DNA of 64,000 nt from Cohnella kolymensis (GTDB lineage Bacteria; Bacillota; Bacilli; Paenibacillales; Paenibacillaceae): assembly GCF_000829465.1 (NCBI RefSeq), contig NZ_JXAL01000016.1:62001-126000 (forward strand), given 5' to 3'. Every line of letters starts with the position of its first letter. The stretch's first letter is position 1. This document shows positions 28,502 through 38,058 of the stretch, in pieces. The translations under genes and the position numbers were made by a program. The notes below the pieces were generated by a model. It saw nothing but the letters and a program-made list of their open reading frames with translations. It ran no database searches and had not been told where the DNA came from.

Positions 28502-29179
28502 ATGCTTATCACAAAAATCACAGACCAGATTTCCGCAGAGACACAAACATTACTCCGGAATTTAGGACTGATCCCCGAAGACATCACTGTCTCGTTAGAT
28601 GAGCGATGCCTGACCATACAGTTACATCATTTATTTACATCCGCTCAAGAGACAATGGTCAGATTGGACCAACATGATATGCGTGCAACTCGGGATTTGA
28701 TCGTCGATTACGTTATTCCGGACTTGGGCGATTTCATTAACAAAGTAAGCGGCATTAAGTTTGAAAGTATGTACTACGATTGGAACGACAGTGATTCATC
28801 CGGGCTTATAATCGGGTTGCCGCAAGGCAGCCGCTACCGCGAGCATGAAGACTATTATCCCGGCAAAGACGAAATTCACCGACAGGTTGCCAAGATTACT
28901 TACGATGTACAAAAAGTCCCGGACAGCATTTATTCATTCTGGACGGGAGACAATATGCTGGTAATTGTTCGGGAAGGACTCTTCATCAAGCTTGAGAAAG
29001 AGCTGATCAAGCTCGGGTTTACGGACGGTTTATGGACGGCCAAACGTACCCTCGAAAGACAAAGCTTCCTTTCGGAAGCCCAGGCCACGGCTATCCTGAA
29101 GCGAAAACATCGTGCCCTATATGTGGATTGGCAATTTGAATTAGACAAAAGTGCATTGGTCTATGCTTTTGATGGGTGA
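28502..29179 (+). CDS. Tandem MpsC (DUF2294)-domain protein
   Basis: 225 residues holding two copies of the DUF2294/MpsC fold: one at about 1-110 (ITDQISAETQTLLRNLGLIP) and one at about 125-225 (IHRQVAKITYDVQKVPDSIY). The domain is named from the staphylococcal MpsABC system linked to sodium/bicarbonate flux and membrane potential; most family members have one copy. ATG at 28502 follows AGGGGTGGTGG. A sodium:amino-acid symporter follows. Role here unknown. Confidence 0.72.
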   Translation: MLITKITDQISAETQTLLRNLGLIPEDITVSLDERCLTIQLHHLFTSAQETMVRLDQHDMRATRDLIVDYVIPDLGDFINKVSGIKFESMYYDWNDSDSSGLIIGLPQGSRYREHEDYYPGKDEIHRQVAKITYDVQKVPDSIYSFWTGDNMLVIVREGLFIKLEKELIKLGFTDGLWTAKRTLERQSFLSEAQATAILKRKHRALYVDWQFELDKSALVYAFDG

Positions 29180-29271
29180 GTGTTTGCAACACGTCCTCAT
29201 CAGGTAAAGATAATAAGGGCAGCTTCTTTTCTCCATTGCTGCAAAAAATCACATCAGCGAGGATCTCTTAC

Positions 29272-30675
29272 ATGACTGAATCACTTCAGGTAGCGATTAG
29301 CGGAATAAACGATTTTCTTTGGTCCAATTTGTTAATTGTGCTGCTTATCGCTCTCGGCTTTTATTTCACATCCAGATCGAAATTTTTACAAATTCGGATG
29401 TTCAGAGAAATGTTCAGACTTCTTATGGAGTCCAGAGGCGGCGCGCGCAATGACATCTCTCCATTCCAAGCATTCTGTATAAGTATGGCCGCCCGAGTGG
29501 GCACAGGTAATATAACGGGGGTTGCAATCGCTATTGGATTAGGCGGACCCGGGGCTGTATTCTGGATGTGGCTGATCGCCTTAATCGGTTCAGCTTCCAG
29601 CTATATAGAAAGCACGCTTGCGCAAATATATAAAGTTAGGGATGAGACGGGTTTTCGCGGAGGTCCTGCATATTATATGCAGTTCGGCTTGAATGCACGT
29701 TGGATGGGCGCATTGTTCGCGGTTCTGATCACGCTATCCTTCGGTCTTGTGTTTAACGCCGTGCAATCCAATACGATTACAATTGCTTTTCAAAATTCTT
29801 TCGGTACAAACCGTTTGACTGTCGGCTTGATCATGGCCGCGATATTCGCGGCTATTATCTTCGGCGGTGTAAAGCGTATTGCGAGAATTTCCGAATATAT
29901 GGTCATTTTTATGGCCGCGCTCTACATTGGCGTTTCGTTATTTATTGTGCTGGCAAATATTACTGAAGTTCCTGGGATGTTCATGACGATCTTCAAACAT
30001 GCGTTCGGCATTGAACAAGTGGCGGGCGGAACGCTTGGAGCCGCCATTCTGCAAGGAATCAAACGAGGCCTTTTCTCCAATGAAGCGGGTATGGGGAGCG
30101 CACCCAACGCCGCAGCAACCGCAACAACAAGCCATCCGGCCAAACAGGGACTAATTCAGGCTCTGGCTGTGCTCATAGATACGTTCGTGATTTGCAGCTG
30201 TACGGCTTTTATTATCCTGCTTTCCGATGCTTACGGCAGCACCGCCGCCGGCATCGAGCTTACACAATCGGCGCTGAGCACACATATCGGTTCTTGGGCA
30301 TCCGGTTTTCTGGCGATCATGATTTTTCTGTTCGCGTTTAGTACGTTGATCGGGAATTACTATTATGGGGAGACCAATATTGATTTTCTAAAGTCCAATC
30401 GAACTTGGCTGTGGCTTTACCGATTCAGCGTTGTCGCTATGGTTATATTCGGATCCGTGGCAAAGGTACAGCTGGTGTGGGATTTGGCAGACGTGTTCAT
30501 GGGCTTCATGGTTATCGTAAACCTGATTGCCATCACGTTGCTGTCAAAGATCGCCTTCGCTGCTCTCAATGACTATAACAAACAGAAAAAAGCAGGCAAA
30601 GACCCTGTGTTCACTAAACATAGCATCGAAGGCGTGCGTAACATTCAATGCTGGGACGACATCGAGCAAAAGTAA
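29272..30675 (+). CDS. Sodium:alanine/glycine symporter (AGCS family)
   Basis: 467 residues from ATG at 29272 with GAGG nine bases upstream; about 10-11 membrane spans. Family signature seen as GTGNITGVAIAIGLGGPGAVFW and FSNEAGMGSAPNAAATA. Moves alanine or glycine inward with sodium. Preceded by the MpsC-like gene with 92 bases between, possibly one transcript. Ends in a clear terminator. Confidence 0.92.
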   Translation: MTESLQVAISGINDFLWSNLLIVLLIALGFYFTSRSKFLQIRMFREMFRLLMESRGGARNDISPFQAFCISMAARVGTGNITGVAIAIGLGGPGAVFWMWLIALIGSASSYIESTLAQIYKVRDETGFRGGPAYYMQFGLNARWMGALFAVLITLSFGLVFNAVQSNTITIAFQNSFGTNRLTVGLIMAAIFAAIIFGGVKRIARISEYMVIFMAALYIGVSLFIVLANITEVPGMFMTIFKHAFGIEQVAGGTLGAAILQGIKRGLFSNEAGMGSAPNAAATATTSHPAKQGLIQALAVLIDTFVICSCTAFIILLSDAYGSTAAGIELTQSALSTHIGSWASGFLAIMIFLFAFSTLIGNYYYGETNIDFLKSNRTWLWLYRFSVVAMVIFGSVAKVQLVWDLADVFMGFMVIVNLIAITLLSKIAFAALNDYNKQKKAGKDPVFTKHSIEGVRNIQCWDDIEQK

Positions 30676-30696
30676 AAATTGAGCAGGAAAAGCTTC

Positions 30697-30728
30697 CGCT
30701 TAGCCTATATGGCTAGGCGTTTTTTTTT
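30697..30728 (+). terminator. Terminator after the AGCS symporter
   Basis: CGCTTAGCC pairs with GGCTAGGCG around TATAT and is followed by nine T. Confidence 0.88.
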
Positions 30729-30904
30729 GTGTCTCATTTAAACTCCATTTTACGTACCTCCTATGCTCGGTTTATTTGGTGTCATAGCTGTCGCTCGGCT
30801 ACATATGTATTTTAATACAATGCACCAATCGACAGATGGCTTCGGATTACGACAGCTTGACCAAAGTAATCGTTGCAGACTGAACTCTGAAGGAGGAGTG
30901 TAAT

Positions 30905-31714
30905 GTGTCTGAACAAGACGCGAAACCGCAGAACGCTGCAAGGCGCACGTTTCTCAAACAGTCTGGTATTGCATTAGGAGGTGTTGTGGTCGGGGGAGTT
31001 GTCGGAGGCGTCCTGCTTAGGCCAAAGCCGCAGGTGAAAGTGGAAACGAAGGTTGAAACCAAAGTGGAAGAAAAAGTCGTTGAAAAAGTGGTTGAGAAAG
31101 AAGTGGAAAAGATTGTCCCGCAACCGGTTTACTACCATCAGGCTCTCATGTTTTTCAGCTTGGAGCAGTTCGCGATCGCGGAAGCGGCTGCCGAACGCAT
31201 TTTCCCGCAAGACGATTCGGGTCCCGGAGCCAAAGAGCTGGGAGCTGCTTTTTACATCGATCATCAACTGGCCGGGCCTTGGGGAAATAATTCCAGGGAT
31301 TATATGATGGGGCCGTTCCCCAAGGCAGAGCCAACTCAAGGCATGCAGACGCGGCTCACGCGCAAGGAGATTTTCGCCATTGGCCTGCAAGGTCTGCAAG
31401 ATTACAGCATGCAGAAATATAAGAAAGGGTTCGCAGATTTATCCGCGGCGGAGCAGGATGAGGTGTTAAAAGTTTTCGAAGCCGGTGAAGCGGTACAGCT
31501 GGAGGGAACATCGACGTCCGCGTTCTTTGGCCTGCTGCGCACTGGAACCCTGGAAGGCATATATTCCGATCCGCTTTACGGCGGCAACAAAGATATGCAG
31601 GGCTGGAAAATGAAACGATACCCCGGCAACCAACCGAGCTATTTCAACGACATTGAGAAAGACGGCTTCATCGTAATAGAGCCCAAAAGTCTTCACGATC
31701 ATCTGAATCATTGA
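30905..31714 (+). CDS. Tat-exported gluconate 2-dehydrogenase subunit 3-like protein
   Basis: 269 residues. The N-terminus carries a twin-arginine signal, RRTFLKQSG, then a Gly/Val-rich hydrophobic core and a long Val/Glu/Lys coiled repeat (residues about 45-75). The rest is the gluconate dehydrogenase subunit 3 fold. GTG follows AAGGAGGAG. The large flavoprotein encoded next has no signal of its own, so the two are probably exported as a folded complex using this signal. Starts an operon that includes its own Tat translocase. Confidence 0.88.
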   Translation: MSEQDAKPQNAARRTFLKQSGIALGGVVVGGVVGGVLLRPKPQVKVETKVETKVEEKVVEKVVEKEVEKIVPQPVYYHQALMFFSLEQFAIAEAAAERIFPQDDSGPGAKELGAAFYIDHQLAGPWGNNSRDYMMGPFPKAEPTQGMQTRLTRKEIFAIGLQGLQDYSMQKYKKGFADLSAAEQDEVLKVFEAGEAVQLEGTSTSAFFGLLRTGTLEGIYSDPLYGGNKDMQGWKMKRYPGNQPSYFNDIEKDGFIVIEPKSLHDHLNH

Positions 31715-31733
31715 TAATGGGGGCGATCTGAAT

Positions 31734-33452
31734 ATGGCGACCAAACTGCCGAAAGTACCCGTACTTATTGTGGGCCTGGGCTGGGCCGGCGGCATCATTG
31801 CCTCAGAGTTGACGAAAGCCGGTCACAAAGTCGTTGCTTTGGAGCGGGGTAAACGGGCGAAGTTAGAAGATTACTATGCCATGCATGATGAAGTACGTTA
31901 CGCCTTGCGGCATGATATGATGCAGGATTTATCCAAAGAGACGATCACGTTCCGGAATAACGATAAAATGACGGCGCTGCCAATGCGGACATACGGTTCA
32001 TTTTTACCTGGGGACGGCGTGGGAGGAGCGGGGAAACACTGGAACGGCGTATCCGTTCGCTTTCTTCCGTACGATTTTGAAATTTACTCCAAAACGGTGG
32101 AACGCTACGGAAAAAAGAAAATACCGGCCGGAATGACCATTCAAGATTGGGGTATTAAATGGGAAGAAATAGAACCGTATTTCGATAAATATGAGAAAAT
32201 GGCGGGAATCTCGGGAGATGCCGAACAGAATCCGATGATCGGAAAACGCTCGAATCCTTACCCGACACCGCCGATGAAACAAACACCCAGCATGAAATTG
32301 TTTATGGAGGCGGCAAAAAAGCTAGGCTACAACCCGTATAACGGTCCCTCCGCCAATCTGTCCCAGCCGTATAAAAATCCGGACGGAATTGAACGTGCCG
32401 CATGCCAATATTGTGCGTACTGCGAACGTTTCGGCTGCGAATACGGTGCTAAAGCAGATCCCGTCGTAACGGTAATCCCCGTAGCCGAAAAGACCGGAAA
32501 GCTCGAAACCCGTACCCATTCTAACGTGCTTAGAGTGCTTCACAAAGGCAAGAAGGCAACCGGCGTCGTGTATCTAAACACCTTAACCGGTGAAGAATTC
32601 GAACAGCCGGCAGACCTTGTCATCATGACGAGCTATGTACTCAACAACGTGAAACTTTTGCTGATCTCCCAAATGGGGAAACCCTACGATCCTGCGACCG
32701 GCACCGGTGTCATCGGCAAAAATTACGCTTATCAAACCGGCGGAGGAGCGACCGGATTCTTCGAAGATAAGGAGTTTAACAGCTACATGGGTGCCGGTGC
32801 GCTCGGTGTATGCCTGGATGACTTTAACGGTGATAACTTTGACCACTCGGATCTGAAGTTTATTCATGGCGGCAATATCCGTCACGCCCAAAGCGGCAGC
32901 CGGCCGATCGCTAACAACACGGTGCCGTCCGGAACGCCTTCTTGGGGGGCGGAGTTTAAAAAAGCTTCATTAAAATACAGCTATCGTACCCTTTCGGTCA
33001 GCGGCCAAGGCTCCAATATGCCATGGCGGCATCACTATCTCGACTTGGATCCGACATACAAAGACGTATATGGACTGCCGCTTCTTCGCATGACATATGA
33101 TTTCGAAGAGCAGGATCGCGAGATGGGTAAGTTTTTGGCGGCAAAGAGTTCAGAAATACTTAAGGAAATGGGTGCCACCAGTACTGTCCCTGGCCGGGAC
33201 TTAACATCGTATAATATCACCCCTTATCAGTCCACACACAATACCGGCGGAGTTATCATGGGAGCAGATCCTAAATCTTCAGCGGTCAACAACTATTTGC
33301 AAATGTGGGATTATGAGAATATGTTCGTCGTCGGGGCATCGGCATTCGCTCATAACAGCGGCTACAATCCAACGGCTACGGTCGGTGCGCTGGCCTACAG
33401 AGCTGCCGAAGGAGCTTTGAAATATTTAAAACAAGGCGGATCACTGGTGTGA
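31734..33452 (+). CDS. GMC-family flavoprotein dehydrogenase
   Basis: 572 residues. FAD-binding motif GLGWAGGIIASEL near residue 14, AKHWNGVSVRF-like GGAGKHWNGVS, and the C-terminal GMC motif TGGVIMG with active-site His/Asn in FAHNSGYNPTATVGALAYRAAEG. A CxxC-rich stretch, CQYCAYCERFGCEYGAK, is typical of the membrane-linked gluconate/sorbitol dehydrogenase branch. It oxidises a sugar or polyol outside the membrane and passes electrons on; no cytochrome c subunit is encoded here, so the CuA lipoprotein at 34.5 kb is a candidate acceptor. Confidence 0.9.
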   Translation: MATKLPKVPVLIVGLGWAGGIIASELTKAGHKVVALERGKRAKLEDYYAMHDEVRYALRHDMMQDLSKETITFRNNDKMTALPMRTYGSFLPGDGVGGAGKHWNGVSVRFLPYDFEIYSKTVERYGKKKIPAGMTIQDWGIKWEEIEPYFDKYEKMAGISGDAEQNPMIGKRSNPYPTPPMKQTPSMKLFMEAAKKLGYNPYNGPSANLSQPYKNPDGIERAACQYCAYCERFGCEYGAKADPVVTVIPVAEKTGKLETRTHSNVLRVLHKGKKATGVVYLNTLTGEEFEQPADLVIMTSYVLNNVKLLLISQMGKPYDPATGTGVIGKNYAYQTGGGATGFFEDKEFNSYMGAGALGVCLDDFNGDNFDHSDLKFIHGGNIRHAQSGSRPIANNTVPSGTPSWGAEFKKASLKYSYRTLSVSGQGSNMPWRHHYLDLDPTYKDVYGLPLLRMTYDFEEQDREMGKFLAAKSSEILKEMGATSTVPGRDLTSYNITPYQSTHNTGGVIMGADPKSSAVNNYLQMWDYENMFVVGASAFAHNSGYNPTATVGALAYRAAEGALKYLKQGGSLV

Positions 33453-33459
33453 GGTAATT

Positions 33460-34191
33460 ATGGAGTCCCCTATCGATTCCTTAGAGCATCTGACGGAGTT
33501 AAGAAAACGGATCATTATCGTCCTTGTTATTTTTGTTCTTTCCTTGGCTGTCGGCTTCTACTTGTCGCCTAAAATTCTTCTGATCATTAAGGAGCAGCCC
33601 GCAGCCGTCAACATTGTGTGGAATGTCTTTTCGTTAACAGACGGTATATTTCTTTACTTAAAATGTGCCCTGATTATTGCCCTTTTGGTTACTTTACCGG
33701 TCATGCTCCTCCAGATTTGGATATTTGTCAGACCTGGTCTTACAGAATTCGAGGCTAAAGGTTTGGTTTGGTTTGTGCCAATGTCTTTTGGGCTTGTTTT
33801 AATGGGTGTTTCCTTCGGTTACTTCGTCGTCTTTCCCATGATGGTGAAATTCATGAGCACGATAAACGAAAGCATCGGAGCGGTTGAAACTTATGGAATA
33901 GACCGATTTTTTTCCTTACTGTTCAATGTACTGCTGCCGCTTAGCATCGCGTTTCAAATGCCGGTCGTCACTTTGTTTCTGACGAAACTCGGGATCATCA
34001 ATCCGCTGAGGCTGAAGAAATTTAGAAAGAAGACATACTTCATTCTTGTGATCGCAGGTACAATGATATCCCCGCCCGATTACATCTCTCACATCTTGGT
34101 CACCATTCCGCTTATCTTGCTCTATGAAGTCAGCATTTTCTTTTCCGGCTGGTACTTGCGAAAAAAAGCGAAGCTCGCGTTGCAGGCCTGA
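33460..34191 (+). CDS. tatC: Sec-independent translocase TatC
   Basis: 243 residues with six membrane spans. The N-terminal HLTELRKRI and the FxxPGLTEFE-type first periplasmic motif (RPGLTEFEAKGL) are conserved, as is the late SPPDYISH. It follows the GMC gene by seven bases and precedes tatA, which makes a cargo-dedicated Tat system. Confidence 0.95.
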   Translation: MESPIDSLEHLTELRKRIIIVLVIFVLSLAVGFYLSPKILLIIKEQPAAVNIVWNVFSLTDGIFLYLKCALIIALLVTLPVMLLQIWIFVRPGLTEFEAKGLVWFVPMSFGLVLMGVSFGYFVVFPMMVKFMSTINESIGAVETYGIDRFFSLLFNVLLPLSIAFQMPVVTLFLTKLGIINPLRLKKFRKKTYFILVIAGTMISPPDYISHILVTIPLILLYEVSIFFSGWYLRKKAKLALQA

Positions 34192-34233
34192 TTACATTGG
34201 GGATACAACGCAAGTCACGGGGAGGTAAGCCGC

Positions 34234-34449
34234 ATGTTCAGCAATATCGGAGTTTCCGGCTTAGTCATTATTCTGATTATAGCTTTGGTGCTGTTTGGTC
34301 CATCTAAACTTCCGCAATTGGGGAGAGCCGTCGGTGATACTTTGCGTGAGTTTCGGAATTCCACTAAAACGGTTATGGAGGATCATTCAGATAGTGACAA
34401 CGCCGAGAAAAAGCTTATTGACAACAAAAATGTCGAGGAACGTGCTTAG
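34234..34449 (+). CDS. tatA: Tat translocase subunit TatA/E
   Basis: 71 residues. One N-terminal membrane helix, then the hinge [20 protein letters not shown] and an acidic amphipathic tail, the standard TatA layout. GGGGAGG precedes the ATG. Works with TatC directly upstream; no separate TatB, as usual in Gram-positives. Confidence 0.94.
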   Translation: MFSNIGVSGLVIILIIALVLFGPSKLPQLGRAVGDTLREFRNSTKTVMEDHSDSDNAEKKLIDNKNVEERA

Positions 34450-34461
34450 GAGGCTTTTCAA

Positions 34462-34887
34462 ATGAAACGGATAACGGCTTTGGTGTTATTTCTCTCGCTT
34501 TTATTGTCAGGCTGTGGAGGCAGCAACGAGAATTCTTCAAATCCTACGCAGGGTGCTTCGGAAGCTGACTCACCGTCTTCTTCGCAGCCCGCCTCTCAGG
34601 CTTCGCCTCAGCCGGCCGATAATGGAGTGAGGGAAATCAAAGTAACGGCGTCGAATTTCGAGTTTGATCAAAAGGAAATACGTGTGAAGAAGGGAGAAAA
34701 GATAAAGCTGACATTTGAAAGTAAGGAAGGAGCTCACGGCTTTTCGATTCCTGATTTAAACATCGACTTAAAAGAGCCGGGAAGTGTTGAATTCATAGCA
34801 GATCAAGCCGGAGAGTTTCCGTTCGCATGCTCGGTCATATGCGGTGCCGGCCATTCTAAAATGACGGGGACATTCATTGTAGAATAG
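34462..34887 (+). CDS. CuA-type cupredoxin lipoprotein
   Basis: 141 residues. Lipobox LLLSGCGG, a Ser/Pro-rich linker, then a cupredoxin domain with the full CuA ligand set: His in EGAHGFSIP, then CSVICGAGHSKM (Cys-x3-Cys-x3-His-x2-Met). This is the electron-entry site of cytochrome oxidase subunit II and N2O reductase, here as a free lipoprotein with no membrane helices of a COX subunit. It ends the dehydrogenase-Tat operon, so an electron-carrier role for the GMC enzyme is a reasonable inference. Confidence 0.85.
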   Translation: MKRITALVLFLSLLLSGCGGSNENSSNPTQGASEADSPSSSQPASQASPQPADNGVREIKVTASNFEFDQKEIRVKKGEKIKLTFESKEGAHGFSIPDLNIDLKEPGSVEFIADQAGEFPFACSVICGAGHSKMTGTFIVE

Positions 34888-35028
34888 ACCTTAAGGTAAC
34901 TTTGGTTTCAGAGCAGTTCGTGGCGTTTCCGCCATGACTGTACTTATTTTTTCAGCTGGAGCATCCCGCATCTCCGTTAGCCAGCTATGTTATAGTAAAG
35001 GGAAATACAAGCAGAAGCTGGAGGACAC

Positions 35029-35802
35029 ATGACGGGAAAACTGATTTTTTTCGATATTGACGGTACTCTGCTCGACCATGACAAACAATTGCCCGAATCG
35101 ACGATAGACGCCGTTCACCAGCTAAAGCAAAAGGGCCACCAAGTAGCCATTGCTACCGGCAGAGCTCCATTCATGTTCAAAGAAATTCGAGAGCGGCTAG
35201 GTATTGACTCTTACGTAAGCTATAACGGTCAATATGTGGAGTGGGAAAATAAAACGATCTACAGAAATCCCATTGACACCGATCTGCTTGAGAAACTGAC
35301 CGATTATGCCGATCAGCATGGACATCCCCTGGTGTACATGGACCTTGAGACGATGAAAAGCAGCGCTGAGTTTCATGTTCATATTCAAGAGAGCATCGCT
35401 ACGCTTAAGGCGCCTCATCCGGCGTATGATCCAGATTACTTCCGGGGCAGGGATATTTTCCAAGGGTTAGTTTTCTGTACGATCGGGGAGGAGCCTCTTT
35501 ACCGTGAGCGGTTCCCGAATTTGGACTTCATTCGGTGGCATCAGTTTTCCATGGATGTGCTGCCGCTTGGAGGGTCCAAAGCAAAAGGCATTGAAGTGGC
35601 GCTGAATAAACTAGGCATTGCTAAAGAAGATATCTACGCGTTCGGCGATTATTTGAATGACATCGAGATGCTTCAATATGCCGGCACCAGCGTTGCCATG
35701 GGGAATGCGCCGGACATCGTTAAGCGTGCGGCCACACATGTTACCAAGGACGTCAGTGAAGACGGCATCCTTCATGGTTTGCGTATGGTGGGATTGTTGT
35801 AG
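35029..35802 (+). CDS. Cof-type HAD hydrolase
   Basis: 257 residues of HAD subfamily IIB. Motif I FFDIDGTLLD, motif II AIATGR, Lys in GGSKAKGIEVALNKLGI, motif IV FGDYLNDIEMLQYAG. ATG follows GGAGGACAC. Such enzymes dephosphorylate sugar phosphates or flavin/PLP intermediates. Single gene ended by a terminator. Confidence 0.9.
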   Translation: MTGKLIFFDIDGTLLDHDKQLPESTIDAVHQLKQKGHQVAIATGRAPFMFKEIRERLGIDSYVSYNGQYVEWENKTIYRNPIDTDLLEKLTDYADQHGHPLVYMDLETMKSSAEFHVHIQESIATLKAPHPAYDPDYFRGRDIFQGLVFCTIGEEPLYRERFPNLDFIRWHQFSMDVLPLGGSKAKGIEVALNKLGIAKEDIYAFGDYLNDIEMLQYAGTSVAMGNAPDIVKRAATHVTKDVSEDGILHGLRMVGLL

Positions 35803-35822
35803 GTCAAGGTGCTTGGTTATTC

Positions 35823-35851
35823 AAGAGGAGCGCTATAGGCTCCTCTTTTTT
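35823..35851 (+). terminator. Terminator after the Cof-type hydrolase
   Basis: AAGAGGAGC pairs with GCTCCTCTT, followed by a T run. Confidence 0.85.
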
Positions 35852-35929
35852 GCTTTTCCAGCATTCATTTCCCGTATAGAGGAAAAACCGTCTTGAATAT
35901 AAAAAGGCGGGGGCTTACTATAAAATAAG

Positions 35930-35963
35930 AGCGCTTACATCAATGATATTGCAAGCGTTGCAA
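35930..35963. promoter_or_regulatory. Palindrome upstream of the Rieske oxygenase genes
   Basis: TTGCAAGCGTTGCAA (35949-35963) is a near-perfect 15-base palindrome with the central CG typical of LacI/GalR-type sites; a weaker AGCGCTTACA element lies just before it. It is 65 bases upstream of the oxygenase start and differs from the TTAGATCGATCTAA sites further on, so a different regulator is likely. Confidence 0.4.
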
Positions 35964-36027
35964 CTATACTTAATAAACCCGTTTATAGGTTCCCAACGAT
36001 CCACTTTATTGATGAGGGGTGCTCGCT

Positions 36028-37379
36028 ATGATAAAAAGACATCTTGATGAAGCCGCCGTACAAACCTTGAAGGAAAAGATGAGTCAAGGACTATTCCCGC
36101 AATGGGTGCTGACGGATCCCGACGTGTATCTGATGGAGCTTGAACAAATATTCGGCAAGACCTGGCAGTTTTTAGCTCATGAAACCGAACTTAAGGAGAC
36201 TGGGGATTATATTACAAGATGGCTTGTTAACGATCCCGTCTTGCTGATCAAAAACGGTGAGGGCAAGATTAAGGCCTTTTTAAATTCATGTACACATCGC
36301 GGAACGCAGCTATGTACTGCAGACCGCGGTAATAAGAAAACATTCACATGCCCTTATCATGGCTGGAGCTACAACCGTGACGGGCAGCTGATCGGCATCG
36401 TTGCCGGGGATAAGGTTTACGGTGAGGAAATGACCAAATCGGAATGGGGATTGAAAGAAATTCCGAAGGTCGCTTCGTATCAGGGGATGATTTTCGGTAA
36501 CCTCGATCCCAATGCGGAATCTCTCGAAGATTATTTGGGAGATATGAATGGTATTTCGATATTCTTCTCGGCAGAGGCGACGGGGGCATGGAGGTCATCG
36601 GCCTTCCTCAACGCTGGGTCGCCAAGGCCAACTGGAAAGCGACACAGGAGAATTTCTCAGCCGACCCCTATCATGTTCAAACCACCCACCGCTCAACCGT
36701 TGAAATGGGCATCAGCCCGGAAGATCCGTTATATGCCGGTTATGGCCACCAGGTGGTCATGCAGAACGGGCACGGACTGAATGTCATCACATCTAAAACG
36801 GGCCGTTCCAGAGCGCCTTACCAGGGTATGCCCGAATCAATGTGGCCGATGTTTCAGCGTAATTTGAAGCCGGAGCAGGATGATATTTTATCGAGGACCA
36901 CTGTATTCGTTGGCGGAGTGTATCCGAACTTATCGTTTGTCAGCCCGATTCATGGTACGGAGGGGCATTTGCATAATTATTTGAATTTTCGGGTATGGCG
37001 CCCTTTGGCTCCTGATAAGGTTGAAGTATGGTGCTGGTTTATGATCGATAAAGCGGCTCCGGAGGAATACAAAAAGGCAGCCTACAAAGGGTACTTGGGC
37101 TCATTCGGTGTTTCCGGCACGCTGGAACAGGACGATACCGAAACTTGGGCGCGCATCGTCGAGGTAAGCGGCGGGCTGATGATGCGGGACAAACAGCTGA
37201 ACTACAATAATGTGAGCAATTACCTGATGGGCTTCAGTCATGTTGAGCCCGATCCGACATTCGCAGGCCCGGGTACGGCCTACCCCACCACGTATATTGA
37301 TGCTCTCTCTAGAAGCATTCATGAACGCTGGCTCGAATTATTAACGAAGGATTTGATAATCGAGGGGGCGAGCAAATGA
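36028..37379 (+). CDS. Rieske ring-hydroxylating oxygenase alpha subunit (one frame break)
   Basis: About 450 residues. The Rieske cluster ligands are in SCTHRGTQLC (Cys-x-His) and CPYHGWSYN (Cys-x2-His); the mononuclear iron site is NFSADPYHVQTTH. The frame breaks near 36552: one base is missing before TATTTCGATATTC, after which GRGDGGMEVIG continues to the end. ATG at 36028 follows GAGGGG. With its beta subunit it inserts oxygen into an aromatic acid; electron-donor ferredoxin and reductase genes are not seen in this window. Substrate unknown (benzoate, phenylpropionate or similar). Confidence 0.88.
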
Positions 37380-37900
37380 GTTCGGAAACGAAAACACGAA
37401 TTCTTCCTGAGATCCAAATAGAGATTGCGGATTTTCTCTATCGGGAAGCATATCTGTTGGACCATCGGATGTATAAGGAATGGCTTGATTTACTATCGGA
37501 AGACATCGTCTATCGGATGCCGATGCGGGAAACGGTTGAGGGCGTGGGAGTAGATAACGTTGCATCTGATTCCGCTTTTTTCGATGAATCCAAGGCCGCT
37601 CTTACAACACGGGTGAATAGATATTATACCAAATCCGCATGGGTGGAAAATCCGGCAACACGGCAGCGGCACTTCATCAGTAACATCCGAGTAGAGTCCG
37701 GGTCAGGGCCCGACGAGTACAAGGTTGTGAGTTATTTCCTATATAAACGCAGTAGAGGATCCCATCCAGAGATCGAAGAGATGCTCGGCGAACGTCACGA
37801 CACGATCAAGCGGGTCAACGGGGATTGGAAGATTGCATCGCGAATCATCATCCCGGATCAAACGGTAATCACAACGATGAACATGAGTATGTTTCTATAA
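37376..37900 (+). CDS. Ring-hydroxylating oxygenase beta subunit
   Basis: 174 residues of the NTF2-like small-subunit family (FLYREAYLLDHRMYKEWLDL near the N-terminus, VNGDWKIASRIIIPDQTV near the end), most like 3-phenylpropionate/benzoate-type beta subunits. Overlaps the alpha gene by four bases. Structural partner giving an alpha3beta3 enzyme. Confidence 0.9.
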   Translation: MSSETKTRILPEIQIEIADFLYREAYLLDHRMYKEWLDLLSEDIVYRMPMRETVEGVGVDNVASDSAFFDESKAALTTRVNRYYTKSAWVENPATRQRHFISNIRVESGSGPDEYKVVSYFLYKRSRGSHPEIEEMLGERHDTIKRVNGDWKIASRIIIPDQTVITTMNMSMFL

Positions 37901-37910
37901 TACCGAAACG

Positions 37911-37938
37911 AAAAGAACCCTCGATCGAGGGTTCTTTT
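37911..37938 (+). terminator. Terminator after the Rieske oxygenase
   Basis: AAAAGAACCCTCGA and TCGAGGGTTCTTTT form a perfect palindrome-type hairpin. The rest of 37939-38205 holds a promoter but no gene. Confidence 0.85.
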
Positions 37939-38058
37939 CAATCTTTTTGACCACTCACGCAGGAGATGCAGGCAGTAGTGGTGTAATATTTGAAGGTGCT
38001 ATTTACCCAATACAAGTTTCATTGAAACGCATATTGGTAAAATTTCTGAAAAAAATTG

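Noticed and set aside
31056-31120. Repeat array in the Val/Glu/Lys-rich stretch (GTTGAAAAAGTGG-like units)
   Set aside because: It is a coding coiled-coil linker in the Tat-exported subunit, not a DNA repeat array or CRISPR.
37911-37938. Further LacI operator (CTCGATCGAG)
   Set aside because: The flanks do not match TTAGATCGATCTAA and the element is a plain terminator.
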